Assembly (NCBI GenBank): GCA_019358945.1
Contig: JAHHIE010000003.1
Span: 124,001 to 188,000 of the forward strand
DNA length: 64,000 nucleotides
Direction: 5' to 3'
From: Stenomitos rutilans HA7619-LM2
GTDB lineage: Bacteria > Cyanobacteriota > Cyanobacteriia > Leptolyngbyales > Leptolyngbyaceae
In this document: positions 9,112 through 19,252 of the stretch, piece after piece
Layout of the letters: each line of letters begins with the position of its first letter
Position numbering within the stretch: position 1 is the first letter of the stretch
Notes under the pieces: model-generated
What the model saw: the letters and a program-made list of their open reading frames with translations, nothing else
What the model was told of the DNA's origin: nothing
Databases searched by the model: none
Made by a program: the position numbers and the translations under genes

Positions 9112-10704
9112 TTAGTGCCCAAAGGAAGAACCGCCAGGGTCTTTTTCTAGTTCGGTGGCAATGCGCGGCTTTAACTTATCGAACTCGGCTTTCAGCAAGT
9201 TTTTACTCAAGGTCGGCTGCCCTATCGATCGATATGACTGGCTGGTAATCACCCATTCCTGTAACTGTAGGCGTTGCGATTGATTAATAGTGATTGTCAT
9301 GGCATGCGAACAGGTTTCTGGCTGCTCTAGCGCAAACAGCAAGACCTGATATTCACCTTTTTCGACTAATAGGCGGCTCATTTCTTGACCATGAGCTGTC
9401 TTGAGATCTAGATAGCAGGGAAGCCAGCGTGAACCGGGTTCTTGCCCAGGCTGAAGACGCTCTTGGCCTTGAATGCGCTTACGATTATAAATGCCTGTAA
9501 TCCACAGCAAGATTGGATGCGGTGACATAGCATAGAGGAAATTTTTGTAGATGACATTGTAGAGGCGGTAGATTTGCAAGGTTTGGATTTCTTGCTGAGG
9601 CAGCATAACCCAAATCGCGGGCAAGGTGCTTTTGCTTGTCGTAATGCTTTGAGCAAAGACGATCCGCGCAACGGGTTTGTCTTTGGGCCACAGTGCCAGG
9701 TTGCAAAGATCGTCAACAACCGCCGGACGATCGACTTGAGGTTTCAGTTGGTTCTCTAAGGGCTTTCGTTTCAGAATTTTGTCGAGGTCCTTAGCGGCCC
9801 GAACACTGTCGCTATACCGTTGCTCCAATGGCTCCAGCGCCTTCAGCACATCCACGATCGACTGTGGGCGATCGCTCGGTGACTTCGCCAGACAGCTCAT
9901 GACTAAATTTTCCAGTGCTTTCGGCAGCTTCAGATTGGGGTCAACGGCTTCAAACGAACGAGGTGGTTGAGAGTGATGCGCTTTGTACCAGGCACCAAAG
10001 GCGTGAGTATCAACGTGAAGCGGCATTTTGCCCGTCAACATCTCGTACATCATGACGCCCAAACTGTAAATGTCAGAGCGTGAGTCGAGTTCTCGCCCTT
10101 CCATTTGCTCTGGCGAAGAGTAAGCCAACGTGCCCATGTAAGAACTGGTTTGCTCACTATCTGCTTGCAACAGCTTAGAAATGCCAAAATCGAGAATTTT
10201 GACCAGTTCGCCCAAGCTGGCGTCTCGACTGACAAGAATGTTGCTGGGCTTAATATCGCGGTGAATGATGGGGTAAACGGTGCCATCAATGACAATGCCC
10301 TGGTGGGCGCACTGCAACCCTAGCGAAATCTGTCGGGAGAGGGTAAGAAAGCGCGGTAACGGGAGCGGCTGATTGTTGATGACCTCGCTCAGGCTTTGCC
10401 CCTGCAAATATTCCATGACGTAGAAGGGCACGTCTTCTTCTTTATAGTCAGTGACTCCATAATCAATGACGTTCACAATATGAATGCTTTTGCGTCCAAG
10501 CTGAGCGCATGTGCGGGCTTCACTTTTGAAGCGATCGCGCATTTTGGGATTTAGCAGCGTTTGAGACAGAAACTTAACTGCAATGACGCCTCCAAGCAAT
10601 GTGTCTTCGGCTCGATAAACCCGCCCCATTGCACCTCTGCCAATGAGTTCGGCAAGTCGATAACGGTTAGCCAGTAAGCGTCCAGCGTTAGAATCTATCG
10701 TCAT
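9112..10704 (-). CDS. Eukaryotic-type serine/threonine protein kinase
   Basis: The N-terminal ~270 residues are a complete Hanks kinase: glycine loop GRGAMGRV, the VAIK-type lysine in IAVKF, catalytic loop HRDIKPSN, DFGIS, and the SPEQ motif of the activation segment. The remaining ~260 residues have no PASTA, WD40 or transmembrane segment. They form a cytoplasmic, unrecognised domain (CxxPW-free, rich in aromatic and basic residues) found in some cyanobacterial kinases. The start is taken at the ATG at 10704 (MTIDSNAG); a GTG at 10749 is also possible. Neither has a strong ribosome site. No substrate gene is adjacent. Confidence 0.93.
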   Translation of the reverse strand: MTIDSNAGRLLANRYRLAELIGRGAMGRVYRAEDTLLGGVIAVKFLSQTLLNPKMRDRFKSEARTCAQLGRKSIHIVNVIDYGVTDYKEEDVPFYVMEYLQGQSLSEVINNQPLPLPRFLTLSRQISLGLQCAHQGIVIDGTVYPIIHRDIKPSNILVSRDASLGELVKILDFGISKLLQADSEQTSSYMGTLAYSSPEQMEGRELDSRSDIYSLGVMMYEMLTGKMPLHVDTHAFGAWYKAHHSQPPRSFEAVDPNLKLPKALENLVMSCLAKSPSDRPQSIVDVLKALEPLEQRYSDSVRAAKDLDKILKRKPLENQLKPQVDRPAVVDDLCNLALWPKDKPVARIVFAQSITTSKSTLPAIWVMLPQQEIQTLQIYRLYNVIYKNFLYAMSPHPILLWITGIYNRKRIQGQERLQPGQEPGSRWLPCYLDLKTAHGQEMSRLLVEKGEYQVLLFALEQPETCSHAMTITINQSQRLQLQEWVITSQSYRSIGQPTLSKNLLKAEFDKLKPRIATELEKDPGGSSFGH

Positions 10705-11203
10705 AGTTTGCGGAGGGAGCAATGACCGAGCGTAAGTTGCCAGGTACACCTACAGTTCAGCAGCACAGGGTATGTTCAATCAGTCGTTTAGCAGAGGCAG
10801 GGATGCAGAGGCGAGCACGTCATAAATACCAGTAGGTGAAGGTGTGCCAGAACTGGAACATTCCCATTCATGGGTGCAGGGCCTATAAACCGGAAGTAAC
10901 TCAAGTAACTAATCCTTCAAGTGAGTTCCTTAAAGGCGATCGTTGCAGCAGTTAAGCGTAACAGGATGCGCCAGGTTTAAGTTTGCACCCTGAAAACTGA
11001 CAAGCAGCATTTTTGCGAAGGTGACTACCGTTAAGACAGCACATACCAGCACGATAACGTTACCAGTAGGGGTGTTCTAGCTCGTATCTCTTCTTAGTAA
11101 TCCCGTAAAGTCATTTTAGCGATCTAAATTGCTTCAGATTACTGATTTGCTTGCAGCCGATCGCCTTCTGTTCTATAAGCGCAGCCTTGATATCAAAGCC
11201 ATG
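10705..11203. other. Spacer upstream of the Ser/Thr kinase
   Basis: About 500 bp between two minus-strand genes. I see no credible coding frame, tandem repeat or strong hairpin. It should contain the kinase promoter. A small RNA cannot be ruled out. Confidence 0.45.
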
Positions 11204-11683
11204 CTATCCAACATGGCGCTCTAATGTTGCTTCCATCGTGCTAGTAAGATAGTGCCCTGCCATAATACCGCTGGATAAATAATATTTATTGTCATCCATG
11301 CGATACAGAGTTTCAAAGCCGCTGCGACGTTGGCGATCGCCCAGGACCCAGTAGCGTTGCACGATCGACTCCTGGGCCACCCAACCTTCGCCCTCAACCC
11401 GACCAAGCAGGCTATGCTGAAGCACAAACGTATACTGGCGTTCGCCCGCATCTAATCGCCCTCGGTACTGAAAGGAAATTTCTTCCCGATCAGCTCCTGG
11501 AAACACAAGCTTTGTCACCATTGTAAACCAGTCATCTCGACTCCAACCGACGAGCGTTTTGCCCATCACAGTAATCGGCATGCCGTTGCGTTCGAGCCAG
11601 TTCCCCTGAAGTGACCAGCGTCCTGCCTCCATTAAAAAGGTGTGAGCCACAGCGCCATCCCTTACGTTAGTTGCTTCTTGCAA
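11204..11683 (-). CDS. Conserved cyanobacterial protein, possibly a beta-barrel of lipocalin type
   Basis: A protein of up to 159 residues, rich in Trp/Tyr and alternating hydrophobic strands (EEISFQYRGRLDAGERQYTFVLQHS), without signal peptide or membrane segment. It has the look of a conserved cyanobacterial family of lipocalin-like barrels, but I cannot name it. The start is uncertain: a TTG at 11683 or an ATG at 11632 (MEAGRWSLQG); the latter begins just after conserved-looking residues. It follows anmK on the same strand with only about 25 bp between, so the two are probably co-transcribed. Confidence 0.78.
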   Translation of the reverse strand: MQEATNVRDGAVAHTFLMEAGRWSLQGNWLERNGMPITVMGKTLVGWSRDDWFTMVTKLVFPGADREEISFQYRGRLDAGERQYTFVLQHSLLGRVEGEGWVAQESIVQRYWVLGDRQRRSGFETLYRMDDNKYYLSSGIMAGHYLTSTMEATLERHVG

Positions 11684-11707
11684 TGCTGGTATTTGTGGTA
11701 ATTCATG

Positions 11708-13099
<1,392 letters not shown>

Positions 13100-13164
13100 T
13101 GCGTGATGAATCATTGGTTGCTAAACAATCATCGTCTAACAACCCATAACTCACAACTAAAAAC

Positions 13165-14301
13165 TCAAGTGGATGGTTTCTCAGTCGCAATAATGTGGAT
13201 GTCAATATTTTTAAGCGATCGCAGCAGTTTTTGCGTGAGAGAGGTGCGTAGCAGGTTCTTCCAGCGCGATCGCCGGCTTTCACCGATGAAAATCTGGCTG
13301 ATGTGATAGTTTTGAGCCGCCGTGGCAATTGCCCGCGCCACATCGTGATCGTTCACCCGCAAGAACTGACCACCAAACTCTTTACACAGGTTCTCGCAGG
13401 TTTCGATATGCAGGCTTTCTTCTTTGGTCAGGAAGCGATCGGGATTATCGACAAACAAACAGTACAAAGGGCCGTGCATGTAGCTGGCAAGTCGTGCCCC
13501 ACGCCGAATCAACTGTACGGCGTTGGGATAGGTAGAGATGCAAACCAGTACGCGCTCTAAAATGTTGCAGTGAGGGGCTAATGAGGTGGGTGTGCTTTCG
13601 GCTTCAAAGGCATCTTCCTCAATGTTGTCGGCGACTTCGCGCAGAGCCAGTTCACGCAGAGCGATTAAGTGGCGGCGCTTAAAGAAATTTTGGAGGGACT
13701 GATCGATCTTTTCAGGCGCGTAAATTTTGCCATCTTTAAGTCGTTCTTCCAACGTTTCGGGCGTGACATCAACAACAACGACCTCATCGGCCTCGTCTAG
13801 GAGGCGATCGGGAATGCGTTCCCGCACGACGACCCCAGTGATGCGAGCAACCGTATCGTTCAGGCTTTCGATGTGCTGAATGTTGACGGTGGAGTAGACA
13901 TCTAGCCCTGCTGACAGCAGTATTTCCACATCGTGATAGCGCTTTTCGCGTTTGGAACCGGGTACGTTAGTATGCGCCAATTCATCTACCAGAACAAGCT
14001 GCGGTTGCCGTGCCAGAATCGCATCCGTGTCCATCTCGGTCAGGGTAATGCCAGAGCAGGTAATGTCTTGGCGAGGTACTTGTTCTAGCCCGATCGCCTT
14101 TTGAGCCGTTTCAGCCCGCTTGTGTGTTTCTAAGAGACCAATGACAACATCAGTACCTTCGTGCCGCAAGCAGTGGGCTTCTTCCAACATGCGGTAGGTT
14201 TTACCCACACCGGGCGACATGCCAATAAAGATTTTGTGCTTACCGCGACGTGCCGGACGAATTAACGTACTTTCGGTTGCAGAAACAGAGGATTCGTACA
14301 T
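13165..14301 (-). CDS. KdpD N-terminal sensor protein without kinase domain (KdpD-Usp)
   Basis: The protein contains the KdpD sensory domain with Walker A GMSPGVGKT, the DELAHTNVPGS box and STVNIQHIESLN, followed by a Usp-like domain to the end. It stops where full-length KdpD would begin its membrane segments and histidine kinase. Such short KdpD proteins are known in cyanobacteria, where they act in potassium or osmotic sensing. No kdpFABC genes are in the window. The ATG at 14301 (MYESSVSA) is preferred to the TTG at 14334. It is divergent from a membrane kinase and LuxR-type regulator. Confidence 0.92.
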   Translation of the reverse strand: MYESSVSATESTLIRPARRGKHKIFIGMSPGVGKTYRMLEEAHCLRHEGTDVVIGLLETHKRAETAQKAIGLEQVPRQDITCSGITLTEMDTDAILARQPQLVLVDELAHTNVPGSKREKRYHDVEILLSAGLDVYSTVNIQHIESLNDTVARITGVVVRERIPDRLLDEADEVVVVDVTPETLEERLKDGKIYAPEKIDQSLQNFFKRRHLIALRELALREVADNIEEDAFEAESTPTSLAPHCNILERVLVCISTYPNAVQLIRRGARLASYMHGPLYCLFVDNPDRFLTKEESLHIETCENLCKEFGGQFLRVNDHDVARAIATAAQNYHISQIFIGESRRSRWKNLLRTSLTQKLLRSLKNIDIHIIATEKPST

Positions 14302-14496
14302 TTGCCAGAAGGCTCTCACCGCTACAATATCCAACTGTTTACTAGCGTAAATGATGCCTTGAAGAACTCCATCTAAACGTTGTATATCTGCCAGTATAAA
14401 TCGGCTCTAAACATTGCTTTGTACTGTCTTTTTAAGTGGTGTTTTGCCATTATTCATTAGCATCAGAGTAATCATACGCTAGAGGTTTGCTGCACG

Positions 14497-15621
14497 TTGA
14501 AAAGCCTCCAAACGACGCTTTTGGGTCAAGAACCGTCCGCGCGCATTCGCTGGTTGATTGCCGGATCAGTGACGATCGTACTGCTGCTGGAATACACCAC
14601 TCCACCCGATTATGTGTTTGGGTATTTGTATATTGGGCCAATTCTATTAGCCAATGCGCGGCTGAAGCGATCGGGAACGGTGCAGGTAACGCTCTTAGCG
14701 GCTCTACTAACCTTGTCGAACTTATGGCTTCCGGGCGATAAAGGTGTTGATGCCTCAACCCTTGCCAACCGCCTGATTGTCGTGATGGCGTTGGTCGTGA
14801 CAGGTATTTTGAGCGATCGCATTCGGCGCAGTGAAGACGCGATCGCCCGCCAAAAGGCACAGCTTGAATCGCAAGAGCAGCTTGCGGGAATGCGCGAAGA
14901 CTTTGTTTCCACGCTGACCCATGATTTAAAGACACCGTTGTTGGGGGCGATCGAAACTATCAAAGCCTTTCAGCGCGGGGAGTTTGGTACGGTCGAGACG
15001 GCTCAATCTGCCGTTCTAGCCGCCATGATACGCAGCCATCAAACCACGCTACAGATGGTAGAAACCATGCTGGATGTGTATCGCAACGACTCCGAGGGGT
15101 TAACGCTGCACCTTCAGCCGATCGATCTGGCAAGTCTGGCAGAAGATGCCCTTACCCACCTGCGGGAACTCGCGTCTACCCGTCGAGTCCATCTGAGCTT
15201 GAGTTATGGCGCATCAGACTTTCGCAGGACGCTGTGGGTTGAAGGCGATGCACTTCAGCTCCAGCGCGTTTTTGCCAATCTGCTGACCAATGGCATCAAT
15301 CATTCTCCACGCGGCGGCAAGGTCGAAATTGTGCTGGAATCGCAGTCGAGCTATCAGGTCGTCAAAGTGCTGGATGAAGGGCAAGGCATTACGGCGGATG
15401 AGTTACCGCGTCTGTTTGAGCGGTTTTACCAGGGGCACGGCGATCGACAGGCAAAAGGCTCTGGGCTAGGGTTATACCTAACTCGCCAAATTATTGAAGC
15501 GCATCATGGTACGCTCTGGGCAGCGAACCGATCGCCGCAGGGTGCCCTGTTTGGCTTTCGTCTGCCGATCGCCGCGATGCCCAATACATCCCACCCATCC
15601 GTTAAAAGTGCTGAGATTTAG
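14497..15621 (+). CDS. Membrane sensor histidine kinase
   Basis: A 374-residue kinase with about four hydrophobic segments in residues 15-125, a short coiled linker, HisKA with H-box FVSTLTHDLKTPL, and a HATPase domain with N box NLLTNGINHSP, G1 DEGQGI, F box RLFERFYQG and G2 GSGLGLYL. There is no PAS, HAMP or large external loop, so it probably senses within the membrane. The start is a TTG at 14497; no in-frame ATG lies near, and an AGAGG ribosome site stands 11 bases upstream. A response regulator follows after 48 bp and is its likely partner. Confidence 0.94.
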   Translation: MKSLQTTLLGQEPSARIRWLIAGSVTIVLLLEYTTPPDYVFGYLYIGPILLANARLKRSGTVQVTLLAALLTLSNLWLPGDKGVDASTLANRLIVVMALVVTGILSDRIRRSEDAIARQKAQLESQEQLAGMREDFVSTLTHDLKTPLLGAIETIKAFQRGEFGTVETAQSAVLAAMIRSHQTTLQMVETMLDVYRNDSEGLTLHLQPIDLASLAEDALTHLRELASTRRVHLSLSYGASDFRRTLWVEGDALQLQRVFANLLTNGINHSPRGGKVEIVLESQSSYQVVKVLDEGQGITADELPRLFERFYQGHGDRQAKGSGLGLYLTRQIIEAHHGTLWAANRSPQGALFGFRLPIAAMPNTSHPSVKSAEI

Positions 15622-15669
15622 GGTATGAGTTAAGAGAGGCCATGCAGTACTGAGAATCGATCCCTTTTC

Positions 15670-16344
15670 ATGAAACCTCCCATAAAAATTCTCATTGCTG
15701 AGGATGATGAACTCTTTCGACTGGGACTGCGGATGCGCTTGCAGCAAGAAGCCGATCTGGAGGTGGTTGCTGAAGCCGAGGATGGCGAGACTGCCGTTGA
15801 CCAGACAAAATGTCAATCGCTGGACTTAGTGCTGCTAGATGTGGGTTTACCAGGCATTGGGGGGATCGAAGCATGCCGCCAAATTAAGCAGCAGCAACCA
15901 ACGTTACCCGTTCTAGTGCTCACATCGCGGTCTGAAAAAAACTTGATTTCTCGCTTAATTGCGGCTGGTGCTCAGGGCTACTGCTTAAAGGGGATTGCGG
16001 CTGAGGCGTTGATTTTGGCGCTGCGATCGGTTGCCGCTGGTGCATCCTGGTGGGACTCAACCGCTACGGCTGAAATTCAGGCTGCCTTTCAAGAGACTGC
16101 ATCTCTTCCCGCGTCTGAACCAATGCCGCCTCGATCGATCGAAAATCCCCTCACCCCACGTGAGCAAGAAATCTTAGCCCTTGTCGCTGCTGGCAAATCC
16201 AATCAAGAGATTGCCGATCTTCTCTACATCACGTCCGGTACTGTACGGGTTCATGTCCACGCAATCCTACACAAGCTGGATGTCCGCGATCGTACTCAAG
16301 CCGCGATCGTCGCTTTGCAAAACCGTTTAATTTCAAGGGAGTAG
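15670..16344 (+). CDS. NarL/LuxR-type response regulator
   Basis: A 224-residue regulator. The receiver (residues 1-125) has the acidic pair in AEDDE, phospho-acceptor Asp in LVLLDVGLPG and the T/S-K switch residues (LTSRS...CLKG). A GerE/LuxR helix-turn-helix (LTPREQEILALVAAGKSNQE) occupies residues ~158-215. It follows the sensor kinase in the same direction, forming a two-component operon. Its targets are unknown. Confidence 0.95.
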   Translation: MKPPIKILIAEDDELFRLGLRMRLQQEADLEVVAEAEDGETAVDQTKCQSLDLVLLDVGLPGIGGIEACRQIKQQQPTLPVLVLTSRSEKNLISRLIAAGAQGYCLKGIAAEALILALRSVAAGASWWDSTATAEIQAAFQETASLPASEPMPPRSIENPLTPREQEILALVAAGKSNQEIADLLYITSGTVRVHVHAILHKLDVRDRTQAAIVALQNRLISRE

Positions 16345-16440
16345 GGAGTAGGGAATCGGGCAGAGAGCAAGGGGGCAGAGGGGGTAGGGGAGTAGAGGGG
16401 GCGGGGGGACAGGGGAGCAGAGGGGGCAATTCAAAACTTA
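16345..16440. repeat. Purine-rich tandem repeats
   Basis: A G-rich run of short units (GGGGCAGAGG, GGGAGTAG and variants) directly after the response-regulator stop. It is strand-asymmetric and degenerate, like the other heptamer tracts. Confidence 0.65.
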
Positions 16441-16556
16441 TAGGATTTGCGAATTTGCCTCCCAATCCACAATGCTGGGGGCTTTAATTGGCTCGGTTCC
16501 CCCAGAATTGGGGGCTAGGGGGCGAAAGATGACCGCTCTTGCGTAAGTCCTATTTA
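16441..16556. repeat. MITE-like element between convergent genes
   Basis: The segment begins TAGGATTTGCG and ends TTGCGTAAGTCCTA, imperfect inverted termini. Inside is the hairpin CCCCCAGAATTGGGGG (about 16500-16514). A second element with similar ends lies at 32881-32985. No open frame is present, so any movement would need a transposase in trans. Confidence 0.5.
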
Positions 16557-16603
16557 TTTGTGTTCCTTAGGGAAGCAAACTACATCCTTTAGTCTTTCAC
16601 CCC

Positions 16604-18043
16604 TCACCCCTCATCTTTTCCCTTCCAGGTGCCATGAAAACCAGGTGGCACTACGTGAGGGAGAGCGAGTTTGCAGACAGGTTCCTCATCCAGACGATCG
16701 TGATCAAATATCCAGGCTTCGCTGCGATCGGTGTTGCCGTCATAGACAACGGTTAAAACCCAGCCACGATCGACCGTTTCAGCATCAGGGGCATAAATCG
16801 GTTCGCTGGCATAGCGGTTAGTGCCGCAATCGGCTTCGGTAAGCGTGGCGGTTTGGTAGTCGAAACGGGCGATCGTGCTAAACAGTTCGCGCTGCAGATC
16901 CGCACCTGGACGATGCAGTGACAGGTAGGTGTAGCGGGATGGTTCACCAACTTGTTGAGGCTGCACGGTGGGAAATTCACAACTGCGATCGACCACCTGA
17001 CTCGACTCCAACACCTTGCCCGTTTGAGGATCTAAGCGCAGTTGCCAGAGGGTGCCTTTTGCCAGCGTTTCCGTATGCCCGGTTGCCACTTCTTTGAGAA
17101 ATTGGTTGGTCTGGAAGTCTGGGTAGCGCACAAGGTCAAAGACGATCGAGCCATCCGCCAGTTCGCCCCCATTACCAAAGTGCCACTGATACCAGGGTTC
17201 CGCTCCGCTGCGGCTGACGACTTCAAGCGTGGTGCGATCAACCACAACGATTTCCGTCCCCTTCTCTGGTTGCCACGAAAGAGCCTCGCTGTAACTCTTG
17301 AGCATTGCCAACACCGGCAGGGCATTCAACCGCACAGGCGACACGCAAAAGATGAGGTACTGACCTGCCATCACGCAGTCATGAATGATAGGTAAGCCTT
17401 GCAGCGGGATTTTGTTGTGCTGCCGTACTTTGCCACTGGCATCGCTACGGTAGAGATTCAGCGTGCCATGTTGCCCAAAGCTAAGCCCAAAGTTGAAAAT
17501 ATCGCCCGTCTTTGGGTCGCGTTTGGGATGCGCTGAATAGGTGGCACCATCCAGGCCACCGAGATCATCCAGCCCTAATGTGTCGAGCGTGTCCAGTGTC
17601 AACGCATGGGGTAAACCACCTTCCCACAGCGCCAACAACTTATTGGGCAGCGCGATCACAGACGTATTGGCAACGTTTTTCAGTCCTTTATTAAATCGCT
17701 CCCACCAGTAACCGGGCGGCAGCATTGCATAGCCACTGTACAAAAACTTGTTTGCTCGCGTTTCTGCTTGATAACCGTCTGTTTGCACATAGCGATAGAC
17801 CCCTGTTGCGCCTGCATCGGTAAAATGAAGCCCCAGAATGCCACCATCGCCATCAAACCAGTGCCCCACTCGTTGTCCGCCCCGCTCTAGTAGCGCAGGC
17901 CCATTGCGATAAAGAGAACCGCGCAAGCCTAAAGGCACGGCACCCGCTAAAACAGTGAGCGGCACGGGACCAAATTCTATTGCAGGTTGCAGCACTGCCT
18001 TTGACCAAGCAGCAGTTTGAGTTGGTTTAGCGATCGTTATCAT
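16604..18043 (-). CDS. Carotenoid cleavage oxygenase (apocarotenoid 15,15'-oxygenase type)
   Basis: A 479-residue protein of the RPE65/carotenoid oxygenase family, close in length to the Synechocystis retinal-forming enzyme. The four iron-binding histidines are visible in SAHPKRDP, PIIHDCVM, QWHFGNGGE and PPGFHGTW. The family splits carotenoids or apocarotenoids with O2; retinal formation is the best-known outcome in cyanobacteria, but cleavage position cannot be read from sequence. The ATG at 18043 begins MITIAKPTQ. An array of six 21-bp repeats lies 100-225 bp upstream and could control it. Confidence 0.94.
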   Translation of the reverse strand: MITIAKPTQTAAWSKAVLQPAIEFGPVPLTVLAGAVPLGLRGSLYRNGPALLERGGQRVGHWFDGDGGILGLHFTDAGATGVYRYVQTDGYQAETRANKFLYSGYAMLPPGYWWERFNKGLKNVANTSVIALPNKLLALWEGGLPHALTLDTLDTLGLDDLGGLDGATYSAHPKRDPKTGDIFNFGLSFGQHGTLNLYRSDASGKVRQHNKIPLQGLPIIHDCVMAGQYLIFCVSPVRLNALPVLAMLKSYSEALSWQPEKGTEIVVVDRTTLEVVSRSGAEPWYQWHFGNGGELADGSIVFDLVRYPDFQTNQFLKEVATGHTETLAKGTLWQLRLDPQTGKVLESSQVVDRSCEFPTVQPQQVGEPSRYTYLSLHRPGADLQRELFSTIARFDYQTATLTEADCGTNRYASEPIYAPDAETVDRGWVLTVVYDGNTDRSEAWIFDHDRLDEEPVCKLALPHVVPPGFHGTWKGKDEG

Positions 18044-18142
18044 TGCTAAGCTCCGTATATCTAATGTTGGTAGATCTTGTCTTACTTGACAGTTTCTGTT
18101 GATTATTTGGCGATCGCAGGTAAGTCGATCACCCTGGTAATC

Positions 18143-18268
18143 CTTCTGTCATTCATCGCAATGCTTTTGTATCAACTCACACTCCTTTTGTATCGAGTTA
18201 CATTGCTTTTGCATTGAGTCACAATCCTTTTGCATCGAGTCACAATCCTTCTGCATCGTCTGACATTG
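18143..18268. repeat. Six 21-bp tandem repeats upstream of the carotenoid oxygenase gene
   Basis: Units start at 18143, 18164, 18185, 18206, 18227 and 18248, each exactly 21 bp, with a consensus close to CTTTTGCATCGAGTCACAATC. The central units differ by few bases while the outer two are more diverged. The 21-bp period equals two DNA turns, so equivalent bases fall on one helical face. There are no variable spacers, so it is not CRISPR. Confidence 0.88.
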
Positions 18269-18326
18269 CCATCGCGATTGCCCACAGTCCTTCAACCGTA
18301 AGCTAACGTGAGTTCGGGTTAGCTGT

Positions 18327-18386
18327 CAGACACTCAACTCCTGACTCCTGTCTTCTACCTCCTGACTCCTGATTCCTGACTCCCCT
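18327..18386. repeat. CTGACTC heptamer repeats after devA
   Basis: Tandem and near-tandem CTCCTGA/CTGACTC units lie between the oxygenase promoter region and the end of devA. Similar units recur at 19119-19140 just upstream of devA. Confidence 0.65.
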
Positions 18387-19109
18387 TCACGCCACTACAT
18401 TTCTTTGCGCCAATTGAGCATTCGTCGTGAGATAACCATCCTCCATCTGCACAATGCGATCAGCAATGTCGAGAATGCGATTGTCGTGCGTCACCAGCAA
18501 AATTGTGCAGCCCTGCTCTCTGGCAAGCCGCTGCATCAATTCCACCACATCGCGCCCCGATTGTTTATCCAGTGCAGCGGTTGGTTCATCTGCCAGCACC
18601 AGCTTGGGATGACTGACCAACGCACGCGCGATCGCCACTCGCTGCTTTTGCCCACCGGAGAGATATTCGGGGTAATAGGTCGATCGTTCCTCTAGCCCCA
18701 CCGCTGCCAGCATTGCCTCAGTTCTCGCATTCGCATTCGCCGTTGATAAGTCGTGCAGTTCCAACGACATCAGCACATTTTGTTTGGCGGTCAGAGACTT
18801 CAGTAAGTTATGCGCCTGAAAGATATAGCCAATGTTGCTCCGTAGCGCCACCATTTGCGCCTTCTTCGCGCCGCAAAGCTCCTGCCCCAACACCTGCAAA
18901 CTGCCGCTTTGAGTCGATCGCAAACTGCCAATCAACGATAGCAACGTCGTCTTACCCGACCCCGACGGCCCCGTCATAATGACAATTTCGCCCGCCTGAA
19001 TCTCTAAATTGATGTCGAACAACACCTGCTTTTGCAGTCGTCCCTGACCGTAATAGTGATTCAGAGCTTGAATTGAAACAACCGACTCAGCCTTATTGAG
19101 AGATTGCAT
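18387..19109 (-). CDS. devA: DevA-type ABC transporter ATPase
   Basis: A 240-residue ATPase with Walker A GPSGSGKTT, signature LSGGQKQRVAIARAL, Walker B LVLADEPTAALD and the switch His in LLVTHDNR. It belongs to the MacB/LolD/DevA group that powers export across the cell envelope with a DevC permease and DevB fusion protein, here the two preceding genes. The ATG at 19109 (MQSLNKAE) has a clear ribosome site GGAGAAG; the open frame extends upstream to 19181 only through repeat sequence. Confidence 0.94.
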   Translation of the reverse strand: MQSLNKAESVVSIQALNHYYGQGRLQKQVLFDINLEIQAGEIVIMTGPSGSGKTTLLSLIGSLRSTQSGSLQVLGQELCGAKKAQMVALRSNIGYIFQAHNLLKSLTAKQNVLMSLELHDLSTANANARTEAMLAAVGLEERSTYYPEYLSGGQKQRVAIARALVSHPKLVLADEPTAALDKQSGRDVVELMQRLAREQGCTILLVTHDNRILDIADRIVQMEDGYLTTNAQLAQRNVVA

Positions 19110-19171
19110 GGAACACTTCTCCTGACTCCTGACTCCTGATACCAATTTGAATTGAAAATGCGACACATCCT

Positions 19172-19200
19172 GTAGGGGCAAGGCATTGCCTTGCCCCTAC
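19172..19200. repeat. GTAGGGGC palindromic repeat between devC and devA
   Basis: A perfect 13-bp stem, GTAGGGGCAAGGC with GCCTTGCCCCTAC, and a 3-base loop. It belongs to a dispersed palindromic repeat type common in cyanobacterial genomes. A related copy lies at 54323-54348, also next to a devA gene. Confidence 0.8.
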
Positions 19201-19252
19201 CCAGCGATTGATCTGTAGCCGTCATTCTTTTAATCGGTATGACTCCTCGTCT

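Noticed and set aside
10705-11203. Hidden structural RNA gene in the kinase upstream spacer
   Set aside because: No tRNA-like T-loop, no strong hairpin with T-run and no known small-RNA motif could be recognised by eye.
14450-14935. 161-residue ORF antisense to the membrane kinase
   Set aside because: Shadow of a conserved kinase reading frame; composition reflects the other strand.
18143-18268. Possible CRISPR array
   Set aside because: Units are contiguous without spacers and there are no cas genes; it is a plain tandem array.
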